Made by a program: the position numbers and the translations under genes. This document shows, piece after piece, positions 37,629 through 49,016 of a DNA stretch of 64,000 nucleotides. Every line of letters starts with the position of its first letter. The first letter of the stretch is position 1. Below the pieces are notes generated by a model. It had not been told where the DNA came from. It saw only the letters and a list, made by a program, of their open reading frames with translations, and made no database searches. Where the stretch lies: the NCBI GenBank assembly GCA_002104945.1, contig MCFH01000058.1:186001-250000 (forward strand), in the 5' to 3' direction. Origin of the DNA: Piromyces finnis. Its lineage: Eukaryota; Neocallimastigomycota; Neocallimastigomycetes; Neocallimastigales; Neocallimastigaceae.

Positions 37629-39616
37629 TTATCTTTCTTTAAACTTTGAAAATAGATGAAATTTTGATTTTAATATGTCGAAATAATGTCGTTTTAAAAT
37701 TGAAGTTACTGATTTGATATAATCTTTTAGATTGAAAATAATTGAATTTGAAATACTTTCTTTTACACTTTTTATTATACTGAAATATATATTCTTAAAC
37801 GAATTATTTGATGAATTTTTGATTATATCATTTTGTTTATTTCGCTTTTTTCTTGATTTTAATTTCCTGTTAATATTAATATTCAAATGATTATATTTTA
37901 GAATTTTACTTTTATTTTTATATATCTTGATTTTGTGGCATTTTTCGTGAATAATTGGCGTTTTTTCTGCTTCATCACGGCCGACAAGATTTGACTTATT
38001 AATTGAAAATTTAATAAGTGAATCGTTTTTAATTCTTTTTGGAAATTTGCTGAAATTTGAATGAAAAATGTGATATTTTGGATAAAAATATTTATTTTTA
38101 AATTTGATTAAATGTCGAAATTTAATTGAATATAAAAGTTTGTTTTTATTGTTAAAAGTCGAATTAAAATTTTGAATTTTGATATTATTATTAAATGAAT
38201 TAAATTGAGATTCATTAATATTTGATGGATTGAAACAATGAATCATTGAAATATTTGAAAGATTATTTTTATTTTGTTTAAAATTTGAGGGACGAGCAAC
38301 CATAATAGGAGATGAATTAGTTTTCATGTAGAGAGAGTCATCATCAGGATCAATGTATAATCGGTGATTCTTTTGAGATTGACGACCTAATATAATATCA
38401 TAACATGAATCTTCATCTTCTAGAATCCAGAATAATGCATAGATTTTTAAATCACCAAATTTAAGAGTTAAATTAACAGCTTGATTTGTTGAAATAACTT
38501 GTTTGCTAGCTAATTTAAAGAAAGTTCTCTTAAAATGTGTAATATTATGATTTGCTGATATTAAATTAAAGAAGGATTTAGTAATAACATTAACATCAGA
38601 ACCAGTATCTACTAAAACTCGGACAATGTTATTATCAATTGAGCCAATGACAGAAGCAATGTTGATTTTATTAATGACATTAATTTCGTTATCTGCTATA
38701 TTGATAATATCATCATCATTGTCATTATCAGCATCATCATTGTTTTCATTATTTTTATTATTATAATTTTCATTAATGATATTAATAAATGAATTAATAT
38801 CATCATCATTAAGATCCATATTTTGAATGGCGTTTATTTTCCGAACGTCATTTGGATCAAGCTTTAAACCTTTGGCACAAAGTCTTCTGATGATAGGACT
38901 GACTGCAAGCAATTGTGCAAAAGAGATACCAGCATTTGTATTATTAAGGGCATCAAAAATATTATATTCTTTATTTTTGCCCAACATGACAATAGAACGT
39001 AGGAAGTCATAATAGTTGCTTTTGGGAGACTTTTTGCTATCTATAACTTCTTCTAATTCGTCCTGTTTACTTGGTATATCTGGACCAATTCTTCTTTTAT
39101 TTCTGGTTTCTTTATTTTTCATCTTAGCAGAGGAAATATTCTTGCCTGCAATTACCGAGGGGTCTAAGATGTCTAGGCGGGAAGTAGTGGTATGAAAATT
39201 TGAATTTTTCTCATTACGAATTTCTTGCTGTTCTTTCATCTGAGTGGCCTTTGTATGTATTGGTAATGGATTTTCTCGAAGTTTCTTTTTCTTCGACTGA
39301 GTCACGTGATCCTCATCATCACTTTCATCACTTTCTTCAGAACTTTTTCTCTTGAATGCATAAATAAGGTTTTCGATGTCCTTATCATCGACTGTATTTG
39401 TCACGTGATCACGTGTAACGTAATCCTTATCATCTTCATTGATTGGATCATCCACCAAAGGGTTAGAGAATTTTTCTTTAGAATTTGGAAATTTTTTTGT
39501 TTTATGGAAATCACGTGTATCATCAACATAGATTTGCTCATTAATGTTGTTGATGTTGTGGGTTTGGTTATTATCAATTTTGGAGTTAGAAGGGGAAGAT
39601 TGAGAACTTCCCCCAT
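37629..39616 (-). CDS. Gp4 second ORF with retropepsin domain
   Basis: Open from the gag frameshift site to 37629; first ATG at 39458 (609 residues). The N-terminal third is acidic and Lys-rich. An aspartic protease follows: VRVLVDTGSDVNVITKSFF (catalytic DTGS) with a DIILGRQ flap/ILG-type motif about 80 residues on. The C-terminal 230 residues are Asn/Lys/Phe-rich and match nothing I recognise; there are no RT, RNase H or integrase motifs. Frame is -1 to gag, so it is probably made as gag-protease fusion. The identical LTRs argue that this reduced coding set was recently mobile. Confidence 0.85.
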
Positions 39617-39626
39617 TTAATTTAAA
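39592..39626 (-). promoter_or_regulatory. Gp4 -1 ribosomal frameshift signal
   Basis: Slippery heptamer T TTA AAT in the gag frame (minus 39626-39620), then the gag stop TAA, a 6-nt spacer counted from the heptamer, and a hairpin with arms GGGGAAG (39613-39607) and CTTCCCC (39598-39592), 8-nt loop. So G+C-rich a hairpin is conspicuous here. The -1 frame is the protease frame. Confidence 0.82.
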
Positions 39627-40471
39627 TGGTTTTGGGTTTTGAGGAGGGTAGCTATGATTTTGTTCACATCGGTCATTTCGTTTGGGCAGAAGCGGGCATC
39701 ATGTCCTTTCTGGTTACAACGGTGGCAGATATGAATTTTCATCTGGGCAAGGCTTTTGGTCAAAGCATCCAGATCTGATTCTTTAGCTTCTTCTTTAGTA
39801 GTCTTTTCATTATCAGTACTACTATTATTTTCGTTATTATTATAAGAGGTTTTATCTTCAACTTCTATTTTTCTCTTATAATAATTATTTTTGTTTTGAG
39901 TTCTTTTATTGGGTACATATTCATCATCACTTTCATAAGCAGATAGAAGCTCATCTGCTTTAATAGCAATGACCATAGCATCCTTTAAAGTTTTTGGTTG
40001 TTTGTTAATAAGAGAATTTAATATAGAAGTTCTCCTATTAAAAGCTTTTGTATAAAGAAAAACAAGTCTTTCTTCAGAAGGCTTGTCCCTTTCTTTAATT
40101 TCTTTCAAAAGGTCGTTAAAAGAACGGTTAAATTCTCTAACAGAGCTTTTGTTTACTTTTATTTTTTCTAACTTATTTAGGTTTCTATTAGAGGTTTTAT
40201 CATCCTCAAATAAGTTAGATATTTTATTGATAAATTCATTATAAGATAGGGATCTATCTTCATAATAAATATCACTACAAAGATCCTTTGAGTTACCGGT
40301 AGTAGCAAGCAAAGCAATTCTCTTCTTTTCTTTTTCAGAAAGAGCTAAGTCTTCTAAGATATCTTCAAGTTCCATTTTCCATCTGAAGAACTTAGTATCT
40401 TTCTTGCCAAGAGGGCTTATTTCTTTAGCCATACTAGCGGCTCTTTCAAAATTGTTTTTATTTTCAGTCAT
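39617..40471 (-). CDS. Gp4 gag with CCHC zinc knuckle
   Basis: 284 residues from MTENKNNFERAASMAKE. The central part (KKDTKFFRWKMELEDIL...SYNEFINKISNLFED...VREFNRSFNDLLKEI) looks like a retrotransposon capsid, and the C-terminus has the knuckle CHRCNQKGHDARFC (C-x2-C-x4-H-x4-C) that binds genomic RNA. It differs from the gag proteins of Gy2 and Gy3, which lack a knuckle. ATG lies about 85 nt inside the primer site. Confidence 0.9.
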   Translation of the reverse strand: MTENKNNFERAASMAKEISPLGKKDTKFFRWKMELEDILEDLALSEKEKKRIALLATTGNSKDLCSDIYYEDRSLSYNEFINKISNLFEDDKTSNRNLNKLEKIKVNKSSVREFNRSFNDLLKEIKERDKPSEERLVFLYTKAFNRRTSILNSLINKQPKTLKDAMVIAIKADELLSAYESDDEYVPNKRTQNKNNYYKRKIEVEDKTSYNNNENNSSTDNEKTTKEEAKESDLDALTKSLAQMKIHICHRCNQKGHDARFCPNEMTDVNKIIATLLKTQNHLN

Positions 40472-40557
40472 ATTTAGTAAATAAATAAGATAATTATACT
40501 AAATATACTAATTAATAGGAATTATTTAAATTTTCGGCTTTCCCACGGGACGACTGA

Positions 40558-40569
40558 GGTTCTCCACCA
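40558..40569 (-). promoter_or_regulatory. Gp4 tRNA primer-binding site
   Basis: Minus strand TGGTGGAGAACC, two bases (AG) inside the 5' LTR. Starts with TGG as expected for a CCA-ended tRNA with acceptor 3' strand GTTCTCC and A73. Family R has TGGTGGAGAATCC at the same place. Neither the tRNA-Trp nor the tRNA-Cys seen here fits beyond the first nine bases, so the primer tRNA is unknown. Confidence 0.75.
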
Positions 40570-41209
40570 CTTGATAACGGATTGGTAGTTATATTACAAC
40601 TTTTTAACTACTTCTTCTGTTATCTTATATTGTTTTATCTCGACAGCTATTGTACGAGCTTTAACAATATCTACTAGTTTTATTAATTTATTTTAAGTTA
40701 TTTTATAATTTTAATAGTTTTATTATTTTAATAATATTTATATAGAATAATAACACCAGATTTATTCTATAAAATATTATTTATTATTAACACAATAATT
40801 ACAAATTAGACAAGTTTAATTTCGTTTTTATATTTTCTTTTATTTATTGTTCTTACGCTCTTTTTAACAATAATTTTTATTATATAAAAACTTATTTTTT
40901 TTGTCTTTTAAATATTATTATGTATTCACTAATTAATTATATTAACTATTATTAAAATTTAACTTATTATTAGTAATCTAAGTCTTCTCATTTTCTACTA
41001 AAAATTATTATTATTCTTTATAATAAAAATTATTTTTATAATTTAACCCAATCAAATATATAAATTTATAAAATATTTGATTTTATGTAAATTATATTTT
41101 TATAATAAACTATATAAAATTATTTAATAATTATTTTATAATAAAAATTTCTACTAATATCAAATGTATAATATATTTATAATTATTATTTATCAACAAT
41201 AATCAATTG

Positions 41210-41281
41210 GGAGGGTTGGCGCAACGGTAGCGCGTCCGCCTCCAGAGCGGAAGGTTGGGTGTTCGAATCACTCACTCTCCA
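41210..41281 (+). tRNA. tRNA-Trp (CCA)
   Basis: 72-nt cloverleaf: acceptor GGAGGGT/ACTCTCC, D-stem GCGC/GCGC, anticodon CCA in the loop CTCCAGA on stem TCCGC/GCGGA, T-loop TTCGAAT on GGGTG/CACTC, discriminator A. No intron. A TTTT at 41282-41285 should end Pol III transcription. It anchors the LTR pile: the 14 bp in front (ACAATAATCAATTG) separate it from Gp4. Confidence 0.97.
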
Positions 41282-41309
41282 TTTTATTTCTTATTTATTT
41301 ATATAATTT

Positions 41310-42053
41310 TATAAGTTTAATTTTGAATTTTACTTTAAACAAAAAGTGATTATTGTATTATATCTTTTGATATAACTGTATAAATTATATTTATAAAATA
41401 TTATTTTATAAAAATTATTAAAAATCTTTTATTAGAAATATTCATTTTTCTAATATTTAAATATTTAAAATTTTATTTATTAAATTATAAAAATTAACTA
41501 TATAATATTTTCTTTACTAATAATAATAACAATGATTAAAATAAGAATATTTACATGTATTTATATTTTCTTTTGAATTTAAACTATTTACATTAAAACA
41601 ATAAAATTAATAACTATTTACAATAAAAGTAATAAAAGTAATTAGAAATAACAATAAAAAGAAATAATTAAGAGTTAAAGAATATAAAAAGTTGTTTATT
41701 TTACAATTAATTAAAGTAATAATTATTTTTAGTATTTTAATAAAAGTGTTTAATTATATTATTTTATAACATGAATTATTATATTTGTTTACTTTTAAAG
41801 TGTAACTTACTAACGAAGTTATTAAATATTTAATTTAACAATTAATTTAACAAAAGTTATATATTTTGATCTCGATTTATTAAAGTTTATTATTTTCTTT
41901 CAATAATCAAAATATATGCAGTGTTTAGGATTAATTTCATTTTAGAATTTTGGTAAATTAATTAAACTATAACTTATTTTAAGTTACTTTTAGGGTTAAC
42001 TTAAAAATCAAGTATAATAATAAATTTATATTTAGTAATTTTATTATTTATCA
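41310..42053 (+). repeat. LTR family S, 5'-truncated and diverged (S4)
   Basis: Order-matched with S2 and S3 from TTTTGAATTTTACTT to ATTATTTATCA, with many small gaps; the left terminus and outer hairpin arm are lost. Lies on the downstream side of tRNA-Trp. Confidence 0.7.
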
Positions 42054-42056
42054 AAA

Positions 42057-43108
42057 TGATGTGTTGACCGATATATTTTTGAACAATATAATAAATTCCA
42101 GTATTTATGATGAAACAATAAATTTAAAATAAAATAAAATATGTTTTATAATTAACAAATAAATCACTCAAAACTCGAAAATAAACTCTTTTATTATATT
42201 TTATAATTTATTTACTGTCTACTTACTGTCTTTTTTTTTTATTCTCTATTTATTGTCTGATTTTTATAAAGAAGAATTTTATCTTCTTTTTATACATTTT
42301 TCATTTATTATATGTATTATTATTTTTAACTATTAAATATTACTATTACTATTGTCATTATTTATTAGAATTAAAAGAATAAATTAAAATTATGTTTTAG
42401 AATTATAAATATTATAGAATATCACTTATTTGATTTTCTTATTACTTCAAAATGTTTAAATTTAGAAAGATTATTATAAATTATTATTGACTATCATTAA
42501 ATGTATAATACCTTAAATAAATAATTAAAATTTAAAATCTAAATAAAATAAAATTAAAATTAAAATATTAAAAGTATCAATTATTATAAATACTCATTTT
42601 ATATAGAAACATAAAAGAGTTCTGTATTTTATCTTAATATTGTTGTTATTGTTCTATTTCCAGGTTTTAAGTTTACCACTTTTAATAATAATTACTCAAT
42701 TATTTATTATTAATTTATATATATATAAGATTAAAAGAATTTCTAAAGAACACTTGGATAAAGCACTAGAATTAATAATTTGATGTATACCATTTTATTT
42801 TTAGTTTATTTATTCATTTTTATTTATTTATTATTATTTTATTATTTTAATACACTATTGGATTAAGGCGTTTTATTTTATTTAATAATTTATTTTATTA
42901 TTATCACAATTAGGTCGTTTTTACTTAGAATTTATTATATAATAAAGAGAATATTATTTATTTAAGAAAGGGTTATATTTTCATAAAATTGTTATTCATT
43001 CATTTTTAAGGGTTATTATCATTTATTTTTATTATAAGTTACTATGGGTTAAGTCGTGTTTATTTATTCTGCTAGTTTTTATTATGTTTTTATGTGAGTA
43101 GTGTATCA
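42057..43108. repeat. Solo LTR family U (U2), uninterrupted
   Basis: TGATGTGTTGACCG...GTAGTGTATCA, 1052 bp, matching U1 without the V1 insertion. Flanks do not match, so it may have lost one side. Confidence 0.75.
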
Positions 43109-43111
43109 ATG

Positions 43112-43930
43112 TGTAAGAAATAATAATTATTTCAATCTAAATAATTAATATTTCTTATTAGTTTAATAATTTAGTTAATATTTTATACACTTAAATTATT
43201 TATTTAATTTATTTAATTAAATATAAATTATACATCCATATACTTTATTTAATTTATTTAGTTAAATATATTTCATATATTTATATAATTTATTTAATTT
43301 TTTTAATTAAATAATAATTTGTTCATTTGATTTTTAATTAATATTTATATACAAGAATCCGTAATTTTACCCTTTAATTATATATTACTAATTAATTTAC
43401 CTGTTATATCTAAACACGGATTTACTTTAGGAAATCGGTATTTTAAGGTTTTTCCGATTATTATTACAAATAATTGGTTTTACTTAAAATTTACACGATG
43501 ACCAATATGATTAGAATATTGGTTGAAAACTTGTTCATGTTTTTCTTCAAGTCTTTTCCTAAACATTTTATTTTTTAAGATTAGAACTCATTTATTTAAC
43601 CTTATTTTTTAATAAAAATATAAATAAAACACTCTTGAAATTCTTTAGAATTCAAGAGTTATTATTATAAGAAAAATTAATTATAATAAATAACAAATAA
43701 TTTTATTTAATAAAAATTAATTAATAAAAAATCATATTATTAATAAAACATAATTCTTATATTATACATTTCATTCTCATCCTTATTCCCATTTGTGTTT
43801 TTTGTTGTTTATTATAAATTCTTATAATAAACTCGTTAAGTTCTAGTTTTTTAATTTAATATTTAATTTTTTTTTATTTTCTTTTCATATACATATAATT
43901 TAATATTAAATTTTAATATTGAGTTATCTA
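43112..43930 (+). repeat. LTR family AA, reversed diverged copy (AA2)
   Basis: Starts TGTAAGAAATAATAATT and shares with reversed AA1 the blocks GGAAATCGG, GATTAGAATAT, TCTTCAAGTCTTTTCCTAAA. Has TATAAATAAAACA followed by an inverted repeat with arms CTCTTGAA and TTCAAGAG, a probable promoter and start region. The right end is not clear. Confidence 0.55.
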
Positions 43931-43938
43931 TAAGTAAT

Positions 43939-44899
43939 TGTTAAGTTTTAAGGTTTGGTTATACGGCCAGGTCAGAATGTTTTAATTATATAGTAAAAAA
44001 TGTTTTTTTTTTTAAGAAATTAAATTTAAATATAAAATAACGCTTTAAACTTCCAAATGAAAAATTAATACTTATTTTTTAAAATAACTTTTTATAAAAT
44101 TTTATTTATTTAGTAATAATAATATAAATGATAATATGTTTAATAACTATATAATTAAGATTATAGCTATAATCTTTACAAAGGATTAAAATCGAATTCA
44201 ATTCATTCTATTTTATATTCTTTGTTCAGATTATTACATTGATAAAAATAAAGTATTACATGTAATATATTAATAATATAATAAGATTGTTTGTTTGTTT
44301 GTTTGTTATGACATAAAATAAAATAAACATATGATTAATCATTTAACACTTGATCTGTTAACCTATTTTATGTTAACTGTTACACCTAAATGGTTTAGTT
44401 CTATTTTTAGTAATAGTCATTATCATTAATTAAATTAATATAATTAAAATTTTTATTGATAAATTCTTAATTTTTGTAAAGTCATAAGAAGTGTTTATGA
44501 TCCATACTTGATATCATATTGATTTTAATTTACCTATTAAAATCTTTAAATGATCATATCTTCCTTAAATGACAAGTTAGAAGGACCGTGATTGTACCAA
44601 AATATAGCTTTTCCCTTAAGCTTTCTAATAAACTTGGTTTCACAGCCGTAGTACTTACAGCCGCAATGTTCGTTTTGGCGAGTTATGCCTAGTTTCGTAT
44701 TTGTTTATTTTTAGCTAAGGGTTATAGTGTATTGATATTAAATTTTTGAAATCATAACCCTTTCACTGAATCAAAATTTAAAAGGTGACTTTTAAAGGTA
44801 TTTTAAAATAATTATTAGAATTATTTAATTATAATTATTATGTTTAATTAATTATAGATATTATCCGAATTTGTTTTAAATCCAGTTAATATCTTCATA
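43939..44899. repeat. Solo LTR family V (V2)
   Basis: TGTTAAGTTTTAAGG...ATCTTCATA with perfect 5-bp target duplication GTAAT (43934-43938, 44900-44904). The expected terminal CACA has become CATA, again C to T before A. Confidence 0.85.
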
Positions 44900-44904
44900 G
44901 TAAT

Positions 44905-46136
44905 TATAAAGTGGGCTAGGGTTGATATGTAACTTGGTCAGAATGTTTTGATATAATACAACTTAATCTAAAATAAAGTATTAAACTTGTTTATTGTTAA
45001 CCTTTTCTTTAAAACTTATTAAAGAATTTTAAATAATACTAATTTAAAAATTAAATAGGTTTTTGTATTTGAAATAAAAATTCTAATATAATTTAATTAT
45101 GAAATTTACTTATTAATTATTTATTTATTAAGATAATATTTATTAAGTTATATTATAGTTAATAATTAATTAATAATCTTACAAAGAATTTCAAAAATGA
45201 TTTTAATTCTTTGTTTAAATACTTTTTCTTACAATTAATAAAATTACATTGATATTAATATTGATATTAATAATAAAGATAAAAATAAAATAATTTTAAA
45301 TTAAAATATTAATAATTGATATTGATATTAATGATATGAATTCATATGATAGATCTTAAGATTAATCTTTTAAATTACTTTTAAATAAAAAGTATTGTTT
45401 TAACCTTTTTAAATTATAAATATTTAATATTATAAATTGAGAATATCAATTGCTGATACTAATTATATATTCTCATGATTGATTAATTAATAATTATAAT
45501 TAATGATTTTTGATCCAAAGGCTTTTTGGTTTGATTATGATTGAGGTTATTAATCAAAATTATTTGAAAATTATTAATTAATTTTTATAATTGATTAGGT
45601 TTGTAATCAAGAATATTTATTATCTAACCTTATTTAATAATAATGGAGAATTTTTAAATTGAATTATTTATAGAAAGTTGGATGACTTGAATAATGACTT
45701 TAATTATATAAATTAATATTGATCATTTTAATATATATTATTATATATTAATTGAAACTAATTAAATCTTTAAATAGCTATATCTCAAGAACTAGTGGTC
45801 TAAATTAGCTGAAAATTTGTGAGAATATAGATCTCAACCAGTAACCAGTACTTTCTAATAAAATTGATTTGAATTCTCTAGAAAAGGAAAATAGGACACG
45901 AGATTCATAAGTTATCACTAGTTTCGTATAATGCATTTTTTTCTCAAGGGTTAATTTATTGAAAATTAAATTTTTGTGATCTTTAACCCTTTTCAATATT
46001 AAATTTTTTCAAGTGATCTTTTAATTATTTTTAAAAGTGTTTTTATAATTTTTGAAATATAAATTTAATTTTTAAATTGTTTATTTGAATATTTAATTTA
46101 TTTTTTAATTGTCTTCTATTATTGACAGTAATTGTA
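44905..46136. repeat. Diverged LTR-like sequence related to V and W
   Basis: Contains the blocks seen in V and W in the same order: GTCAGAATG, AATCTTACAAAG, ATCTCAAGAACTAGTGG, CTTTCTAATAAA, AAGGGTTAA, and ends ATTATTGACA followed by GTAAT. Left end not defined. No gene. Confidence 0.45.
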
Positions 46137-46194
46137 TTATACTTATACTATTTATTATAAATATTATAATAAAATTATTACACAATCTCAATGA

Positions 46195-46412
46195 TGATAA
46201 ATAATTAAATTTATAAATTATAAATTAATAATAATAATAATAACAATAATTAAAATACAGATAAAAATTAAAATATTTAACTTGTATAAAATTATTAAAT
46301 TAAAAATTATAAATGTAAACTTTTTATTTATTTAATTGTTTAATTCTTTTTAAATTAAATAGTTTATATTTGTTTATAATTATACTTTAAAATAATAATT
46401 TTGTATAAATAA
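46195..46412 (+). repeat. LTR family R fragment, reversed (R-E)
   Basis: Begins TGATAAATAATTAAATT and includes the R block ATAAATGTAAACTTTTT. It stops where the LINE-C coding sequence begins, so the junction replaces the 3' part of LINE-C. Confidence 0.65.
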
Positions 46413-47897
46413 TAATAAAGTTCATCTGTCGAAATATTAGAATCGTTGAGTTTTTCTGAAAGTATTTGGAATTTATTATGACTGAGAATAGATTCCTTTT
46501 CCTCAATACATTTTAACCTATTCCATTTCAGAATCTTCTTAGGAACATTAAAGTCATTAGAAAAATCGTCCATAGGAATAATTTTACCATTAATAAGGAG
46601 TGGCTTATGATCTGAAACTGGGTAAAAATCATTTATAAATGATCCTGAGTGAATAAGATCCTTCATATTCGAGTTGATAAGAGCATGATCAATATCGGAA
46701 AATTGATCACCCAGAGTCCAAGAGATAGAAGAACCTTTAAGTGGAAGAACTTCCCAATCTCCTAATCCATTAGATGATAACTAGTTAGATAATTTTACTT
46801 TGGACATATTAAAATCACCAACAAGAATCGATGGATGGGATGAATGAGTTTGTAACCACAAGCGAACTTCTAATTTTGCATGATCAACATAGATGTTGTG
46901 ATGACTATGAGGCATATAAACATTTCCAATCTAGCATTTGAATCTATTCCAAAGACTAAAAGTATAAATAGAAATAATATACTTTCCAGAGAAGTTTTCA
47001 AGTGAGGCTTGACACGAGTTGTGAAAACCTAAATATAAACCTCTTATTCCAGGAACTGATTCATCAGCTTTCTTGAAAAAGTGTCTATAGTTTCGCAAAG
47101 TAACACGACAAGGATAATCTGTATTCGATCCAGAACCATTACCAGTTTCTTAAAAGCATAAAAATAATGGTTTGAAAATAGCTGTGAAATAGCTAATACT
47201 ATCTCTTTTCTCATGATTCCACCCATTGGTGTTCCAACTAAGACAAAAAGAAAAGTTATCAGGCTTGTTGGATGAGCAAGAGTCGTTGCAATTACTATTA
47301 TTATTATTGTCATCGTTATTAATGGATGATGTGTCAGAGGAATTAGTTGAACTATTATCAGATGGCTGTGTAACTGACGAATTATCAATTATTGAATTGT
47401 TATTGGAGTTAATAGAACTATCATAAATAATTGTTGAATGTTGAAATTGAAATTGAAATTGATTTTCATGTTGGAAATCTTGTTGAAGATTTGAATGTTG
47501 AACTGATTGTTGAGTTGCTTGTTGAGTTGATTGTTGATGTTTATTGGAAACTAAAAAATTTACGTTTGAGTGAGGAAAAATTGTATTTATGATTTCTTCC
47601 ACTACGAGCTGAAAAAGAAATTTTGGCAGTTGATAGTTTCTTCCTTAAGATGTGTAAAATATTATAACAGTCTTTCATTGAGCCATGAACCTTGACTAAG
47701 AAAAAATGATCATTGGAATTCTTCAAATATTTAACCCTTCAGAATAACCTCGAGTTTTTCCCATAGCTTGCTAACTTGCTAACTGACCATGATCGAATAC
47801 CACGGATAAAGAAGAATCTAATATTATCTAAGGGGATACCATAAGAGCGGATACCACGTCTGATATAATTCTTATCTTTAATATAAAGGACTGACAT
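46413..47897 (-). pseudogene. LINE-C N-terminal region and APE endonuclease
   Basis: Probable start ATG at 47897 (MSVLYIKDKNYIRRG). A short basic segment (FFLVKVHGSMKDCYNILHILRK) and a Gln/Asn/Ser-rich linker (47300-47540) precede the APE-type endonuclease: SFCLSWNTNGW, LCF-stop-ETG (Gln-Glu-Thr expected), NVYMPHS, LVGDFNM, DIDHALI, SDHKPLL. Stops in the endonuclease frame: TAA 47150-47152, TAG 46931-46933, TAG 46781-46783, plus a frameshift in the N-terminal part. The stop at 47150 replaces the catalytically important Gln-Glu-Thr glutamine codon by C-to-T. Clearly dead. Confidence 0.82.
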
Positions 47898-47960
47898 GAT
47901 AATTAATTCTAATTAAAAATATTGAATATAAAATAAATACTAATAAAAATTATAAATATA
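46413..47960 (-). mobile_element. LINE-C, 5' part of a non-LTR retrotransposon
   Basis: Minus-strand LINE sequence with the start of the coding region and the endonuclease, but no reverse transcriptase. This is the reverse of the usual 5' truncation. The 3' side is cut at an R fragment, so later deletion or rearrangement is likely. Confidence 0.8.
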
Positions 47961-48045
47961 ACGTATATGGAAAAAAATCTGTCTCTCTCTCTCTTCTTAA
48001 AAGTACTGGATAGTACAAAAATTGTTACGATGCTTTGTTTAAAGT

Positions 48046-49016
48046 TTCTTTTTTTTTTTTGAATTCTAGTTGTAAATTTTCTTTAAAAATTCTAGTTTTG
48101 GTTTGTTGTTAGTAAATTCGATTCGCTTTTTGACACTAAAATTGTTTGACTTTACTTTTCATTAAATATTTAAATTGGTAAAAAATTTGAATCAAGAATG
48201 TCGACACCAGAAAGCTTGTGAATAGTATTTTTACATGATGTAGAGTGAATCAGTCTCTTACAAGAAACAATACAACAATAGCTACATGAATATAAAAATA
48301 CAATGCAAATGCTAAAGTTGACTACATTGGATTCTTACAAGAGAAGAGTAGTACTACATGAATACATGAATAAAAGAAAAAATACAGCAACAAAATGTAT
48401 TACTCTTCTAATTAAATACTATACAAACTTACCTGAATATCAAACATTCAACTTATTCATCAAATACTTAAATTCGATGGATAAAATGTTTTTTTTAATC
48501 GCTCAGTACCATGAGCTTAGTCCTAATAATTTTCCTTTAGAGACTAACCAAGCATCCATTGCGCAATACTTGGATTTAATTCTTTCTACTCTCTCAGTAC
48601 CATGAGCATGAGTAGAGCCCCTTGAGAAACTTCATTTATCAGAGAAAGATCTTCGTCGAATGAGATTCCAAGATAATTATAGCAAGAAACCTTTGGAATC
48701 GAGTACATACTGATGTAAAACGTTGGGTCTATATAACTAGAGGATCTCTTAATCACTCCAGTTGTAAATATTTTGAAACTTTTTATTATTATAGTTCATT
48801 CTTATACAAATAAAAACAATAACTAATAAATATTTAAAATATAATAAAAATTGAAAGTAGTATTACGCGAATGAGGAAAATACAACAATCTTTTTATTGT
48901 CATTATTATTAAATCGTTTAATAAAAAAAAATTAATTTATTATTACTTTATTTATTTATTTACAAATAAATTAAATAATTTATTTTAATTTATTTTTATG
49001 TAATATTTATATTTCT
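48046..49016. other. Mostly unassigned region with a LINE-D fragment at 48607-48745
   Basis: On the minus strand 48640-48745 matches LINE-B 3163-3270 (palm/thumb region of reverse transcriptase) at roughly nine bases in ten. Upstream, 48303-48605 is an open frame of 100 codons on the plus strand with no recognisable motif, and the sequence CTCAGTACCATGAG occurs at its middle and end; I do not call it a gene. A poly-T run lies at about 48049-48060. Confidence 0.55.

Larger units (their letters stand above)
36671..41195 (-). mobile_element. Gp4, gag-protease-only LTR element (family X)
   Basis: LTRs 36671-37294 and 40572-41195, both 624 bp and identical as far as I can read. TGATAACGG...TTTATCA ends. 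Perfect 4-bp target duplication ACAA (36667-36670, 41196-41199), the left copy overlapping the terminal ACA of Gy2. Internal region codes only gag and a protease ORF; no reverse transcriptase, RNase H or integrase. It ends 14 bp upstream of tRNA-Trp. Must be mobilised in trans. Confidence 0.92.

Noticed and set aside
21821-47152. Reassignment of TAA/TAG to Gln, suggested by stops at Gln positions
   Set aside because: The hydrolase, Gy3 pol and Gy1 pol end at TAA at their natural ends, and young elements have no internal TAA/TAG. Mutation explains the pattern.
48303-48605. 100-codon plus-strand ORF
   Set aside because: No motif, no homologue in the window, flanked by LINE debris; a chance frame is as likely.
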